Below, piece after piece: positions 54,901 to 58,129 of a DNA stretch of 64,000 nucleotides. The position numbers and the translations under genes are program-made. Location of the stretch: positions 598,866,410 through 598,930,409 of the forward strand of contig CM057344.1 of assembly GCA_030015575.1 (NCBI GenBank), read 5' to 3'. This DNA is from Agapanthus africanus (Eukaryota > Streptophyta > Magnoliopsida > Asparagales > Amaryllidaceae). The notes below the pieces were generated by a model. That model searched no databases. It was given only the letters and a program-made list of their open reading frames with translations, and was not told the origin of the DNA. Position 1 is the first letter of the stretch, and each line of letters begins with the position of its first letter.

Positions 54901-57804
54901 AAGCTAGAGATACAAGTAATTGATCGAGTTGATGTCAAAATTGCATGATAGCAAAGGAAGTGTGCTGATGCAATGCACCAAATATCTAAAAAAGGTTCTC
55001 CATTTAGACTAGTAAATATAATCTTAAAAGCTCAAAATATTAATTTTGAATGTTCAATTGTAGTCTTTGTCGGATATACAATCGTCAGGTTTTTTTGGTC
55101 GAGAAGTTACATTAATCTTCATATGAAAGAAGACGGTTTTTGTATGCAAGTATGCAACCACTTCCGGAATCAAATCAGAACCTCTCAATTTGGGGAGAAA
55201 ATTCTTACTACATGAGCTGTGCCTAATTGGTAGACAAAACAGATCTATTCGAATAGTAGGGTTAATTGCATATAACCCCTACACTATAGGGGGCAAAGCA
55301 CTTGCTCGCTATGAACTATCATAATACACATTTTCACCACCACTACCCCTCAATTTCAAAATAGGGTATACCCCCTACATTCTTTAGTATATAAATATAT
55401 ACCCTGTCTAATCTTTGTATCCATATATAACACCATAAAACTTTAAAATTGTTATAAAAAACAATTTCTCGTTGATAATTGTTTAAAACTTGATTGTCAT
55501 GAGTTGCATTAATGAACTTCTTTGTCTATTCAATGCAAAAAAAAAAAGTAAAATGTTCTTTCTAATTTTTACGTTTCTTTAAGCATTTTCTAATAATTAT
55601 ACATAAGAAATGTAAAGTGACTTTCATCAAATTGCCCTGACTCATACTAATTTATCGTTTTTATCATCTATTTCCCTGTATTCTATTTAGTTTGTAAGAT
55701 CGCATCCTAATTGTAAAGGTTTGAGTGGTAAATTTGAACATCGGGTTTAGCTAAATATAAGCAATAGAGCAATGAAAATAAATGATTGAACTAAAAATCA
55801 TTAAATATATATGATAGACTTAGCATCAACTAAACAAAATTAAATTATATGTACACCCACTCTGACCATGAAGGGGGGGTTTCATACAACATTAGACGTA
55901 TTACAAATACAAAGAATTGAGGGGTTATATATGAATATGAAAGATTGCAAGGGTGTTCTCTTTCTTCAGTTATGACTTTGTGGTTGAAACATGGTGATGA
56001 ATTAAATTCTTTTTTCATTAATTCATGAAAAGAAGAAGAAACCTAAGATGAGTGCCCTTACTTTTTGGGTCAAGGTTATGGGTTGTATAAGGGACAGAAG
56101 AACAACAGGTGAAATGGGAAACAATTAATTTGACACAAAGGGGGTGTGACAGCTTATTTTAATAGTTCTGGAGGAAAAAATGCTCAACCTCTTATAATTC
56201 AATGGGTTATGTGCAACTAAACCTTATTAATAATACCAATGTACTCAGATGTGTAAGTATGTTGTTAAGATACACTAGCTTCTATGATAGATCAAAGGAG
56301 GTAATTTCCTCCTAATGTATGCTCGATCTAATCAAGGTATTGGCACAGAAAGGTCTTATTAGTCTTCATGTAGTCTTCAATATCTACATATGTTCATGGC
56401 ATCCCACACATCGATTCTTGAACGCAAACCGCATTTTGAGGTTGTTTCTACCAATATCTTAGTAAAACTAGTAAGCTGGCATGTTGTTTTCTTTGACTTT
56501 TCTAACAAAAACATGCATATATGGTTAACAGGTTTATTTATTTATTGCCAAAGGTTTAGTGGTTTATGTTGCATGATTATTAAATGATCAAAATGGAAAT
56601 AGAACCTTACCGTCTTATAACAACCCAAAAGATTCCTCGAAGTCGGATCATCCCACACAAGAAGCAATACTCTCACCCCTTCCTGTGACTTCATCTTCAA
56701 AAGCTCCCCCAAAGTCATATCCTTCCCAGTCCCAGCATCCCTAACCAACCTAACGGTATGAAACACCGACCACCCGGTAATATAAATCAGACGCCTCGCC
56801 TGTGAAATCGCCTCAAGAATATCAACCCAACACTGCCCATGCACATATTTCCTATAATTTTCCAACTCTATATCAGGAAGGCAGCCCTCTTGTACATGCG
56901 CATCCTGATACAGTGTGACTCTCCCACCCATCCTCAACGGAAAATAAGTACCCGGCACCCCAATATACTCAGGACCTGCCCCCACTCCTTGATGGTACAT
57001 GCTCAACCTCTGCATCGGCACATACTGCATCGATATTCTCAATGTAGCACCAGGCTTGCAAGGCTTCCCGTTCGGTCCAAGGATGGGATAAGTCCCCTCA
57101 ACCCTTTCACCACCATAAATCAAATCCGCAGGTATAGTCACATTCCCAATGAGCTCCGATCCAACAACATCGTCATCCTTGATCAAGAACACAACCTCCG
57201 CCGCGTAATGCGCGACTGGCACATTAAAATGCTGCATCCACACAGGGTGTTCGCTGTTCTCGACCACATAGGTCTGGCCGATAACCGCACCGGCTACCAC
57301 GATGGACACGTAGGGATCACTGGTCATGTGTTCGTGCTTCCCTATCGAGGTAAGCCTTTTCCCGAGTATGTCACCTATGGATTTCGAGAACGTGTCCATG
57401 TTAGGCAAGTTACGGGCCTCGCAGACCCAAACGTCAAGGTTGCCGTGGAGGAGGAGGACTTTGAGGGACGCCCTTCCCCCGTGCTGGGACCCGCCGGTGG
57501 GGGCGGCCGGCACGATCTGCATCTTGTTGCTGCCGCCGTGGTGGGACCCACCACCGTGGGCCCTGTGGTGGGAAGAAGCAGAGATGTGGAGGTTGGAGAG
57601 CTGATGAGAAGGGGGAGGGTAGTGAGGGTAGGGGTTAGGGTTAGGGCTAGGGTAAGGATTGTAGTAATTGGGGGCCGGAGGGTATTGCATAGGGCCAGGG
57701 CCATGGCTAGGGTTAGGGTATTGAAGAGGAGGATGCTGATTGGGATCATGAGGGGGAGGAGGGTAGGGGTATAATGGGTAAGGATTCACATAGTTAGGAT
57801 CCAT
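4..57804 (-). CDS. PLDBETA: Phospholipase D beta-type gene, nine of about ten exons, 3' end off window
   Basis: Phospholipase D hydrolyses membrane phospholipids such as phosphatidylcholine to phosphatidic acid. The beta class is known to need micromolar calcium and PIP2. Joined exons give 832 codons: a Pro/Tyr-rich N-terminus (residues 1-70), a His/Gly-rich linker, a C2 domain (about 113-262), HKD motif 1 as HQKTVILD (446-453), the IENQYF block (exon 6) and HKD motif 2 as HSKGMIVD (780-787). All junctions keep frame and match the conserved family order. The long Pro-rich N-terminus points to beta rather than gamma or alpha. About 120-135 C-terminal residues should lie in a final exon left of base 1. 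No exon contains a stop or frameshift, so the gene looks functional despite introns of 7.1, 5.9 and 39.1 kb. An in-frame TAA nine bases upstream supports the chosen start. Confidence 0.95.
202..1222 (-). other. PLD intron 8
   Basis: AT-rich intron of 1,021 bp with canonical GTAAGT and TATAG borders. Short repeats of the type CAATTTGTTGG/CAATTTTGTTGGGCGATCTTG occur around 660-770. No gene or recognisable mobile element is seen. Confidence 0.85.
1223..1399 (-). CDS. PLDBETA: PLD beta exon 8 (residues 708-766)
   Basis: The exon is 59 codons, acceptor TTTCTCCCAG and donor GTAAGT, phase 0. It encodes [19 protein letters not shown] and the conserved [14 protein letters not shown] block. It lies 39 kb from exon 7, and only 31 bases of native intron separate it from a copia LTR. 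Confidence 0.95.
1431..1617 (-). repeat. Copia 3' LTR
   Basis: The LTR is 187 bp and matches the right LTR. It contains a GA microsatellite near 1456-1477 that is much shorter in the partner, so it expanded after insertion. Confidence 0.9.
1625..4770 (-). pseudogene. Broken copia pol: protease, integrase, RT, RNase H
   Basis: In minus-strand order: a protease active-site triplet DTG (codons at 4763-4755, context [11 protein letters not shown]); the GAG-pre-integrase segment (4661-4308, containing [14 protein letters not shown]); the integrase core (4135-3857, [10 protein letters not shown]); the integrase C-terminal part and Pro-rich hinge (3730-3100); RT (3020-2400, [17 protein letters not shown] and YVDD at 2574-2563); and RNase H (2035-1625, [13 protein letters not shown] and HFVREKI). 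Stops and frame changes occur between almost all segments. No functional polyprotein can be made. Confidence 0.9.
4771..5932 (-). other. Copia leader region without a recognisable gag
   Basis: Gag should lie between the primer binding site and the protease. I see no gag coding frame and no zinc knuckle. The stretch has short repeated phrases such as GATCTTCCAAGATCC and GTTGGATCTTGG variants. A short trace of coding text directly before DTG survives. Gag is either lost or too decayed to see. Confidence 0.55.
5933..5944 (-). other. Copia primer binding site
   Basis: On the minus strand the site reads TGGTATCAGAGC, directly after the LTR. This is the usual plant copia site complementary to the 3' end of initiator methionine tRNA. 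Confidence 0.9.
5945..6126 (-). repeat. Copia 5' LTR
   Basis: The LTR is 182 bp and matches the left LTR, including the TTTTTATATAGGC region. It ends next to the primer binding site on its inner side. Confidence 0.9.
6132..8542. other. Intron 7 segment between the copia element and element A
   Basis: Mixed AT-rich sequence with no supported gene. It includes a short tandem repeat (6478-6577), a poly-purine/TG stretch near 8130-8155, and pieces that look repeat-derived (around 6600-6760 and 7330-7630) but that I cannot assign to a family. Confidence 0.5.
6478..6577. repeat. 40-bp tandem repeat, 2.5 copies
   Basis: The unit begins AGATTTGATTTTCTTTG and ends TTTAGAAAGTT. Copies start at 6478, 6518 and 6558. 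The first two differ at one base. Confidence 0.9.
8974..8982 (+). promoter_or_regulatory. Element A 5' LTR TATA box
   Basis: CCTATAAATAGG context, conserved in the 3' LTR at 37347-37355. It is placed after the first G-box cluster, as expected for the end of U3. Confidence 0.7.
9420..9780 (+). repeat. G-box-rich tandem modules in the A LTR
   Basis: Short imperfect repeats of the form CACGTGATATTCACGTGCGCAC recur here at irregular spacing. Many contain the palindrome CACGTG, the core bound by plant bZIP and bHLH factors. The 3' LTR has the same modules at 37810-38220, several with CpG-type changes to CATGTG. Confidence 0.75.
10345..11030. other. Insertion in the A 5' LTR, partly plastid-like
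   Basis: This block is absent from the 3' LTR, where CAATCCAAA runs directly into the ATATATGGTGC segment. Its right half includes a tRNA 3' half resembling plastid trnV-UAC and probably flanking plastid sequence. The origin of the left half (10345-10760) is not recognised. Presence in only one LTR means it arrived after element A integrated. Confidence 0.7.
10802..10836 (-). pseudogene. Fragment resembling plastid trnV-UAC, 3' exon
   Basis: On the minus strand it reads CGAGAAGGTCTACGG then TTCGAGT then a changed T-stem and TAGCCCTA. This fits the 3' half of a tRNA whose 5' half would begin AGGGCTA, as in plastid trnV-UAC, a tRNA gene split by a group II intron. Two T-stem bases are mutated. 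The upstream minus-strand bases ending GATCTGTTTTAC would be the end of the intron. Identity rests on memory of the tRNA and needs alignment. Confidence 0.55.
11163..11186 (+). other. Element A primer binding site region
   Basis: Directly after the LTR end, GATTCTGGCACGCCC then AGCGGGACC. Element B has almost the same sequence in the same place, which shows the two belong to one lineage. I do not assign the primer tRNA. Confidence 0.7.
11470..14569 (+). pseudogene. Element A gag, broken, 5' part before the B insertion
   Basis: The N-terminal part (11604-12101) has [S/A]V[F/L]xRL-type motifs and a basic [12 protein letters not shown] segment before [10 protein letters not shown], as in B. A capsid-like region follows (12879-13390: [19 protein letters not shown], then [17 protein letters not shown]). 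A knuckle-like motif lies at 13585-13655 ([25 protein letters not shown], C-X2-H and H-X4-C). A further acidic part runs to 14569 ([11 protein letters not shown]). Frames change several times. The gene is cut by element B after KLP and resumes at 27871. Confidence 0.82.
15700..16060. repeat. Tandem G-box modules in the B 3' LTR
   Basis: Imperfect units of about 75-80 bp, each with GCGCACACGTGAGGAGCACG, a GGCGCTGAGCGCC-type palindrome and CAGTCAATGAGCGCAGAGCG. Each unit carries up to two CACGTG cores. Copy number differs from the other LTR at 26650-26830. Confidence 0.8.
16540..16575 (-). promoter_or_regulatory. Element B 3' LTR TATA region
   Basis: On the minus strand CCCTATATAAAGGCCCC. The same site in the right LTR is at about 27300-27320. 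It fits the sense orientation of B gag. Confidence 0.6.
17095..17107 (-). other. Element B polypurine tract
   Basis: On the minus strand GGTGGGGAGCATT directly precedes the 3' LTR. Element A has GGTGGGGGCATT in the equivalent place (36848-36859). Confidence 0.75.
17116..17205 (+). promoter_or_regulatory. Antisense promoter inside element B
   Basis: Two CACGTG boxes (17116-17121, 17127-17132), the block GTACAGCGGTG (17134-17144) and TATAAATAG (17197-17205) point right, away from the LTR. Element A has a CACGTG, the same GTACAGCGGTG block and TATAAATG in the same order on its minus strand (36838 to 36739). Transcription would start near 17230 and run antisense to B gag. Confidence 0.65.
17331..17967 (+). 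other. Predicted 5' UTR intron of the B antisense gene
   Basis: Donor TTTAG/GTAAAG at 17331 and acceptor TTTTCCTTTTCAG/ACG ending at 17967, 637 bp. The interior is T-rich with three imperfect repeats around AACAGAGCTTTGCTCT. The exon resumes five bases before the ATG. Element A has a donor and an acceptor in equivalent places (36620 and 36423). Confidence 0.55.
17973..18479 (+). CDS. Antisense ORF of element B, 168 aa, unknown function
   Basis: An intact frame beginning [19 protein letters not shown] and ending GFDVLSL, antisense to the element and 0.9 kb inside its 3' LTR. The protein is charged, has no signal peptide or clear membrane segment, and matches no domain I recognise. A homologous but frameshifted copy occurs in element A (36417 to about 35881): both begin MA with matching residues, and both have a stretch like [14 protein letters not shown]. 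Extra antisense ORFs in this position are known in Tat-lineage retrotransposons; their function is not established. A TATA box upstream and an acceptor next to the ATG suggest it has its own spliced transcript. Intactness in an element whose gag is broken is notable. Confidence 0.75.
   Translation: MAAHRYDLDEIISYGDIRALGRCQNQEFTNAQCTEIMRRFDDYNGRLLPRRSALLKLIVRAIWEALPLFYDGMPLKAFDDAEDKVHSVYLIGLISKKRRDNLVDILHQTFQQMTIIAAYRRAEDISEDPDACDRERKHTRMVREARNILDGLTFEFLNPCPGFDVLSL
18480..19189. other. Element B spacer with short direct modules
   Basis: No coding frame supported. From about 18880 to 19040 there are repeated phrases such as GAGTCGTAAGGATCTCAC and AAGTCGAGAGGACT. These recur at 21100-21590 and, on the other strand, in element A at about 34430-34990. 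Confidence 0.6.
19190..19530. repeat. About 112-bp tandem repeat in element B
   Basis: About three imperfect units with GTAGATGTGGCCGTCGAG, TTGGAACTAGGGACTCTG and GGCTCCG. Similar text returns at 20340-20510 on the far side of the next array, so that array seems to lie within an older one. Confidence 0.8.
19534..20296. repeat. 131-bp higher-order minisatellite in element B
   Basis: About 5.7 copies of a 130-131-bp unit (anchor GGGTCGACGCGAATCGAGAT near 19553, 19684, 19815, 19945, 20076 and 20207). Each unit holds three related monomers of about 37-47 bp that start AATCGAG and contain ACACTGATTTCC or ACGCTGATTTCC. It lies where pol would be expected. Open frames on the minus strand reflect composition, because 131 is not a multiple of three. 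Confidence 0.9.
20297..22058. other. Element B spacer, second part
   Basis: Contains the returning 112-bp-type unit (20340-20510), about four units with CCCAATCATTTCGGCTATTT (20660-20870, seen again in A at about 35128-35215 on the other strand), and repeated TCGTAAGGATCTC modules (21100-21590). A short minus-strand frame at 22022-21822 is rich in Lys, Asp and Ser and may be the decayed tail of gag. No pol domain was seen. Confidence 0.65.
22059..25426 (-). pseudogene. Element B gag, broken
   Basis: In minus order: 25426-24638, a 262-aa frame with five SxFxxL motifs (SIFNRL, SVFDKL, SVFARL, SAFDRL, SVFKRL at residues 49, 70, 114, 139 and 152), then a basic [13 protein letters not shown] segment and [10 protein letters not shown]; 24603-23587, a capsid-like region with [20 protein letters not shown]; 23485-23285, [18 protein letters not shown]; 23221-22898, a knuckle-like [25 protein letters not shown] motif; and 22508-22059, [12 protein letters not shown] and a second [12 protein letters not shown] motif. 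Stops separate the segments. Element A shows the same order. Confidence 0.85.
25597..25620 (-). other. Element B primer binding site region
   Basis: On the minus strand GATTCTGGCACGCCC then GGTGGGACC follows the 5' LTR. It nearly matches the site of element A. Confidence 0.7.
25621..27865 (-). repeat. Element B 5' LTR
   Basis: It starts TGTTCTCCGCCGAAAG and ends GGGAAACA in plus coordinates, matching 14570-17094. By eye about 6% of sites differ in the first 240 bases, mostly transitions. TATA region near 27302-27320 on the minus strand. Confidence 0.9.
27871..28385 (+). pseudogene. Element A gag, continuation after B
   Basis: Reading resumes directly after the duplicated GCCGC with [19 protein letters not shown], which continues the KGMKLP text broken at 14569. 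The rest has stops and acidic stretches with no clear domain. Confidence 0.65.
28386..28982 (+). pseudogene. Element A aspartic protease region
   Basis: A 198-aa frame with [14 protein letters not shown]. The retropepsin-type active-site triplet reads DNG (28674-28682) in place of DTG or DSG, and the following positions fit the usual hydrophobic pattern. [14 protein letters not shown] near the end is typical of plant Ty3/gypsy protease ends. The frame is open, but the surrounding polyprotein is broken. Confidence 0.75.
28983..30496 (+). pseudogene. Element A protease-RT linker with a knuckle-like motif
   Basis: Open pieces at 29244-29456 and 29499-29984 lack a recognised domain; the latter contains the acidic/Gln run [20 protein letters not shown]. 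At 30129-30563 is another [25 protein letters not shown] motif, a further copy of the motif seen in gag (13585). A linker this long with a repeated knuckle is unusual. Confidence 0.6.
30497..31302 (+). pseudogene. Element A reverse transcriptase
   Basis: N-terminal [21 protein letters not shown] is followed by [47 protein letters not shown] and the catalytic YIDD (31191-31202). At least three in-frame stops break it, including one after ATY. The sequence is of Ty3/gypsy type. Confidence 0.88.
31303..31870 (+). pseudogene. Element A RNase H linked to RT
   Basis: Broken frames contain [30 protein letters not shown] and a [16 protein letters not shown] stretch, the usual end of the Ty3/gypsy RT-linked RNase H. 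Several stops and frame changes. Confidence 0.7.
31871..32641 (+). pseudogene. Element A second RNase H (archaeal-type)
   Basis: A 256-aa frame with [37 protein letters not shown] and a final [13 protein letters not shown]. The D, E, D pattern matches the additional RNase H that is a hallmark of Tat-lineage elements. The start is read through from the connection region ([18 protein letters not shown]). Confidence 0.85.
32642..33858 (+). pseudogene. Element A integrase
   Basis: The zinc-binding His and Cys residues are visible ([24 protein letters not shown]), then GTDIVSP with the first catalytic Asp, [10 protein letters not shown] and, after a stop at 33188, SDNEPA with the second Asp. The C-terminal part (33394-33771) has [20 protein letters not shown] and [13 protein letters not shown]. 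Stops break the gene in at least two places. Confidence 0.88.
33859..35870. other. Element A spacer between integrase and the antisense gene
   Basis: Noncoding. Holds repeated GTCCCTAAACTGGAA phrases (34030-34140), GAGATCCTCACGACTCGTAAAGAG-type modules (34430-34990) and CCGAAATGATTGGGC repeats (35128-35215). The same modules occur in the spacer of element B, in the same orientation relative to each element. Confidence 0.7.
35881..36422 (-). pseudogene. Antisense gene of element A, frameshifted
   Basis: The exon starts at 36422 after TTTTTTTTTTAG and the ATG is at 36417. The protein begins [18 protein letters not shown] and stops after about 50 residues. In another frame [18 protein letters not shown] follows, which matches [18 protein letters not shown] in the intact B copy. 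The lower end, 36087-35881, ends in a hydrophobic stretch. A predicted intron (36620-36423, donor CAG/GTAAGG) and TATAAATG (36746-36739) lie upstream on the same strand. Confidence 0.7.
36739..36838 (-). promoter_or_regulatory. Antisense promoter inside element A
   Basis: In minus order: CACGTG (36838-36833), GTACAGCGGTG (36820-36810) and CCTATAAATGAGG (TATA at 36746-36739). Same order as the B antisense promoter. It lies about 20 bases from the polypurine tract, so it is almost back to back with the 3' LTR U3. Confidence 0.6.
36848..36859 (+). other. Element A polypurine tract
   Basis: GGTGGGGGCATT directly before TGTTCGCGCCC of the 3' LTR. Confidence 0.75.
36860..38878 (+). repeat. Element A 3' LTR
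   Basis: The LTR is 2,019 bp, starting TGTTCGCGCCC and ending CGGTAACCA, with TATA at 37347-37355. It matches 8543-11162 but lacks the plastid-like block. By eye it differs from the 5' LTR more than the B LTRs differ from each other. Confidence 0.88.
38879..40489. other. Intron 7, 5' part next to exon 7
   Basis: Ordinary AT-rich intron sequence. Contains a TC/AC microsatellite (39865-39902). No gene or complete mobile element seen. Confidence 0.7.
39865..39902. repeat. (TC)n(AC)n microsatellite
   Basis: About 12 TC units followed by about seven AC units. Confidence 0.95.
40490..40638 (-). CDS. PLDBETA: PLD beta exon 7 (residues 658-707)
   Basis: The exon is 149 bases, acceptor ATCATATAG, completing the split glycine codon from exon 6. 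It encodes [18 protein letters not shown] through ATQRILFWQ, with donor GTTAGC. It is followed by the 39-kb intron 7. If intron 7 were not spliced, translation would add 32 mostly hydrophobic residues and stop at 40391. Confidence 0.95.
40639..41392 (-). other. PLD intron 6
   Basis: Intron of 754 bp with canonical borders. Contains a CGCA/CACG microsatellite at about 40842-40872. Nothing else recognised. Confidence 0.9.
41393..41540 (-). CDS. PLDBETA: PLD beta exon 6 (residues 609-657 plus one base)
   Basis: The exon is 148 bases, acceptor GTCCAACAG and donor GTAAGC, ending in phase 1. It encodes [18 protein letters not shown] and the strongly conserved [13 protein letters not shown] block between the two HKD motifs. 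Confidence 0.95.
41541..41642 (-). other. PLD intron 5, GC-AG type
   Basis: Intron of 102 bp beginning GCATGT and ending CCAACAG. It is the only non-GT donor in the gene and the shortest intron. Confidence 0.9.
41643..41711 (-). CDS. PLDBETA: PLD beta exon 5 (residues 586-608), followed by a GC donor
   Basis: The exon is 23 codons ([18 protein letters not shown] to ATSK), with acceptor TTCTCAG. The downstream intron begins AAG/GCATGT, so the donor is GC and not GT. The nearest GT, four bases further on, would shift the frame, whereas GC joins exactly to [11 protein letters not shown] in the next exon as the family requires. Confidence 0.93.
41712..42056 (-). other. PLD intron 4
   Basis: AT-rich intron of 345 bp from GTGTGA to TTCTCAG. 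No inserted element seen. Confidence 0.9.
42057..42305 (-). CDS. PLDBETA: PLD beta exon 4 (residues 503-585)
   Basis: The exon is 83 codons, acceptor TTTATTAG and donor CAG/GTGTGA, phase 0. It encodes the conserved [20 protein letters not shown] region and ends in DPESWHVQ. The GTGTGA donor is weaker than the others in the gene. Confidence 0.94.
42306..43333 (-). other. PLD intron 3
   Basis: AT-rich intron of 1,028 bp from GTAAGC to TTTATTAG. No inserted element recognised. Confidence 0.88.
43334..43528 (-). CDS. PLDBETA: PLD beta exon 3 with HKD motif 1 (residues 438-502)
   Basis: The exon is 65 codons, acceptor GTCAACAG and donor GTAAGC, phase 0. It contains [10 protein letters not shown], the first HxKxxxxD catalytic motif with H446, K448 and D453 all present, followed by the AFVGGLDLC block typical of plant PLDs. 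Confidence 0.95.
44852..47990 (+). mobile_element. Nearly full-length RTE-clade LINE with 18-bp target-site duplication
   Basis: Flanked by TATAGATTATAATTTTTT at 44834-44851 and 47991-48008. It starts near CCACCGTTGCCGGTCC, a typical RTE 5' end in plants. It ends GGGATAAAAGGCTCAGTTGTTGT, a GTT-type tail instead of poly(A). The single long ORF (endonuclease then RT) is present but broken. It is about 3.1 kb, close to the usual size for the clade, and lies antisense to the host gene. Confidence 0.92.
45110..47869 (+). pseudogene. RTE LINE ORF: endonuclease and reverse transcriptase, broken
   Basis: Endonuclease traces include [32 protein letters not shown] (45415-45450) and [12 protein letters not shown] (45720). 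RT traces include [15 protein letters not shown] (46530), [38 protein letters not shown], the catalytic-type FADD (47170) and a C-terminal [17 protein letters not shown] and [12 protein letters not shown]. Stops or frame changes occur at 45364, 45833, 46272 and 46677 and elsewhere. Confidence 0.9.
49100..49252 (+). repeat. Probable RTE-type LINE 3' fragment with (GAT)n tail
   Basis: The end reads TTCATAGCCGATCCCATTTG, then AATGGGAAAAGGC and six GAT units. This resembles the end of plant RTE elements (CATAGCCGACCCCAT ... AAGGC plus a triplet repeat). The left border is unclear. Confidence 0.5.
49408..49524 (-). CDS. PLDBETA: PLD beta exon 2 (residues 399-437)
   Basis: The exon is 39 codons, bounded by acceptor TGCATGCAG and donor GTAAGT, phase 0 at both ends. 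It encodes the conserved stretch [15 protein letters not shown] through KRHSWVKQQ that precedes HKD motif 1. Confidence 0.95.
50048..50514. mobile_element. MITE-like element candidate
   Basis: The left end begins CCAAGGTTTAAGATACCGG. The right end read on the minus strand begins CATGGTTTGAAATCTCGGCC, an imperfect inverted match. The inside has GGTATCGGA and ATGGTCG...TTTTGGGAT repeated near both ends. No coding capacity. Target duplication not identified. Confidence 0.4.
51150..53160. repeat. Degenerate AT-rich tandem array in PLD intron 1
   Basis: More than 20 diverged units of roughly 60-90 bp. Consensus parts are GAAAATCGCGAAATTTTC, AAAAATCTCAAAATTTT, TGTTTTCTTCGGTTTTTCAA and TATTTTGCATGCTATAGCAC. 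The phrases recur in a fixed order. A unique-looking block (about 52400-52550) interrupts the array. Confidence 0.85.
55258..55945. mobile_element. MITE-like element candidate, AT-rich
   Basis: The left end has AGGGTTAATTGCATATAACCCC. The right end on the minus strand has TTCATATATAACCCCTCAATTC, a loose inverted match. Internal text is noncoding. Borders are approximate. Confidence 0.3.
56611..57804 (-). CDS. PLDBETA: PLD beta exon 1 (residues 1-398)
   Basis: The exon is 398 codons and ends in phase 0 at ...GCYKT followed by donor GTAAGG. It encodes the Pro/Tyr-rich tail, the whole C2 domain and the start of the catalytic region (ITGWSV block). The C2 part keeps acidic loop residues (for example DPYVSIVV and the IKDDD run) that suit calcium-dependent lipid binding. 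The coding strand is GC-rich compared with the intron, which explains the long spurious open frames on the opposite strand. Confidence 0.95.
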
Positions 57805-57810
57805 GATGAT

Positions 57811-58026
57811 TTAGGGAGAGATGAGATTGAAGAAGATGAAATTCAAAAAATACGCTTGCTTTGATTTGATCGTGAAGTGCTGGCGACTCGTCGTTGATGT
57901 CGAGGATAGTTTGTTGTCAGTTTGTTGTCTTTTTGGAAGATTTGGGGGAAAGTTTTGGATTGGTTTCTGGTGTGATTTGCTAATGTTGTTGATAGTTGTT
58001 GTCGCCATGGTCAAGAAAGTCGGCAT
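57811..58026 (-). CDS. Possible 71-codon upstream ORF in the PLD 5' leader
   Basis: An ATG at 58026 opens a 71-aa frame that closes with TAA at 57813-57811, six bases before the PLD start codon and in the same frame. Composition is low-complexity (Thr, Asn, Lys, Ser) with a Phe-rich end. I recognise no domain. It would be translated only if transcription starts upstream of 58026, which the TATA-like site near 58075 makes plausible. A regulatory role as a uORF is inference. Confidence 0.35.
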   Translation of the reverse strand: MPTFLTMATTTINNISKSHQKPIQNFPPNLPKRQQTDNKLSSTSTTSRQHFTIKSKQAYFLNFIFFNLISP

Positions 58027-58071
58027 CAAATGGGTTGGGTTTTAGGAGACTGACCAGGTATCATGAGAGAT

Positions 58072-58079
58072 ATTTTATA
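58072..58079 (-). promoter_or_regulatory. Candidate TATA box of the PLD gene
   Basis: On the minus strand the site reads GTATAAAATA. Transcription about 30 bases downstream would give a leader of about 240 nt. It is the best TATA match between the gene and the LINE that begins near 58130, so the core promoter seems confined to a short interval. Confidence 0.45.
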
Positions 58080-58129
58080 CGGTGATGCTAAAACAATAAA
58101 CAATTTGAAGGATGAAGTCATACCGCAGG

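Larger units (their letters stand above)
49525..56610 (-). other. PLD intron 1, 7.1 kb
   Basis: From GTAAGG to TGCATGCAG. It holds two MITE candidates and a 2-kb AT-rich tandem array. A short direct duplication (TTCACTAGAGTCTAAGCTAG at 53258 and again near 53308) and AT microsatellites (53367-53383) also occur. No gene seen. Confidence 0.9.
57805..58129. promoter_or_regulatory. PLD 5' leader and short promoter interval
   Basis: About 325 bp lies between the PLD start codon and the first LINE traces. It contains the possible uORF and one TATA-like site. Any enhancer elements must be within this interval, within the LINE, or in intron 1. Confidence 0.5.

Noticed and set aside
56839..57774. Long open frame on the plus strand (311 codons) opposite PLD exon 1
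   Set aside because: It is the antisense shadow of a GC-rich coding exon; its Arg-rich text has no domain and the minus strand is clearly PLD.
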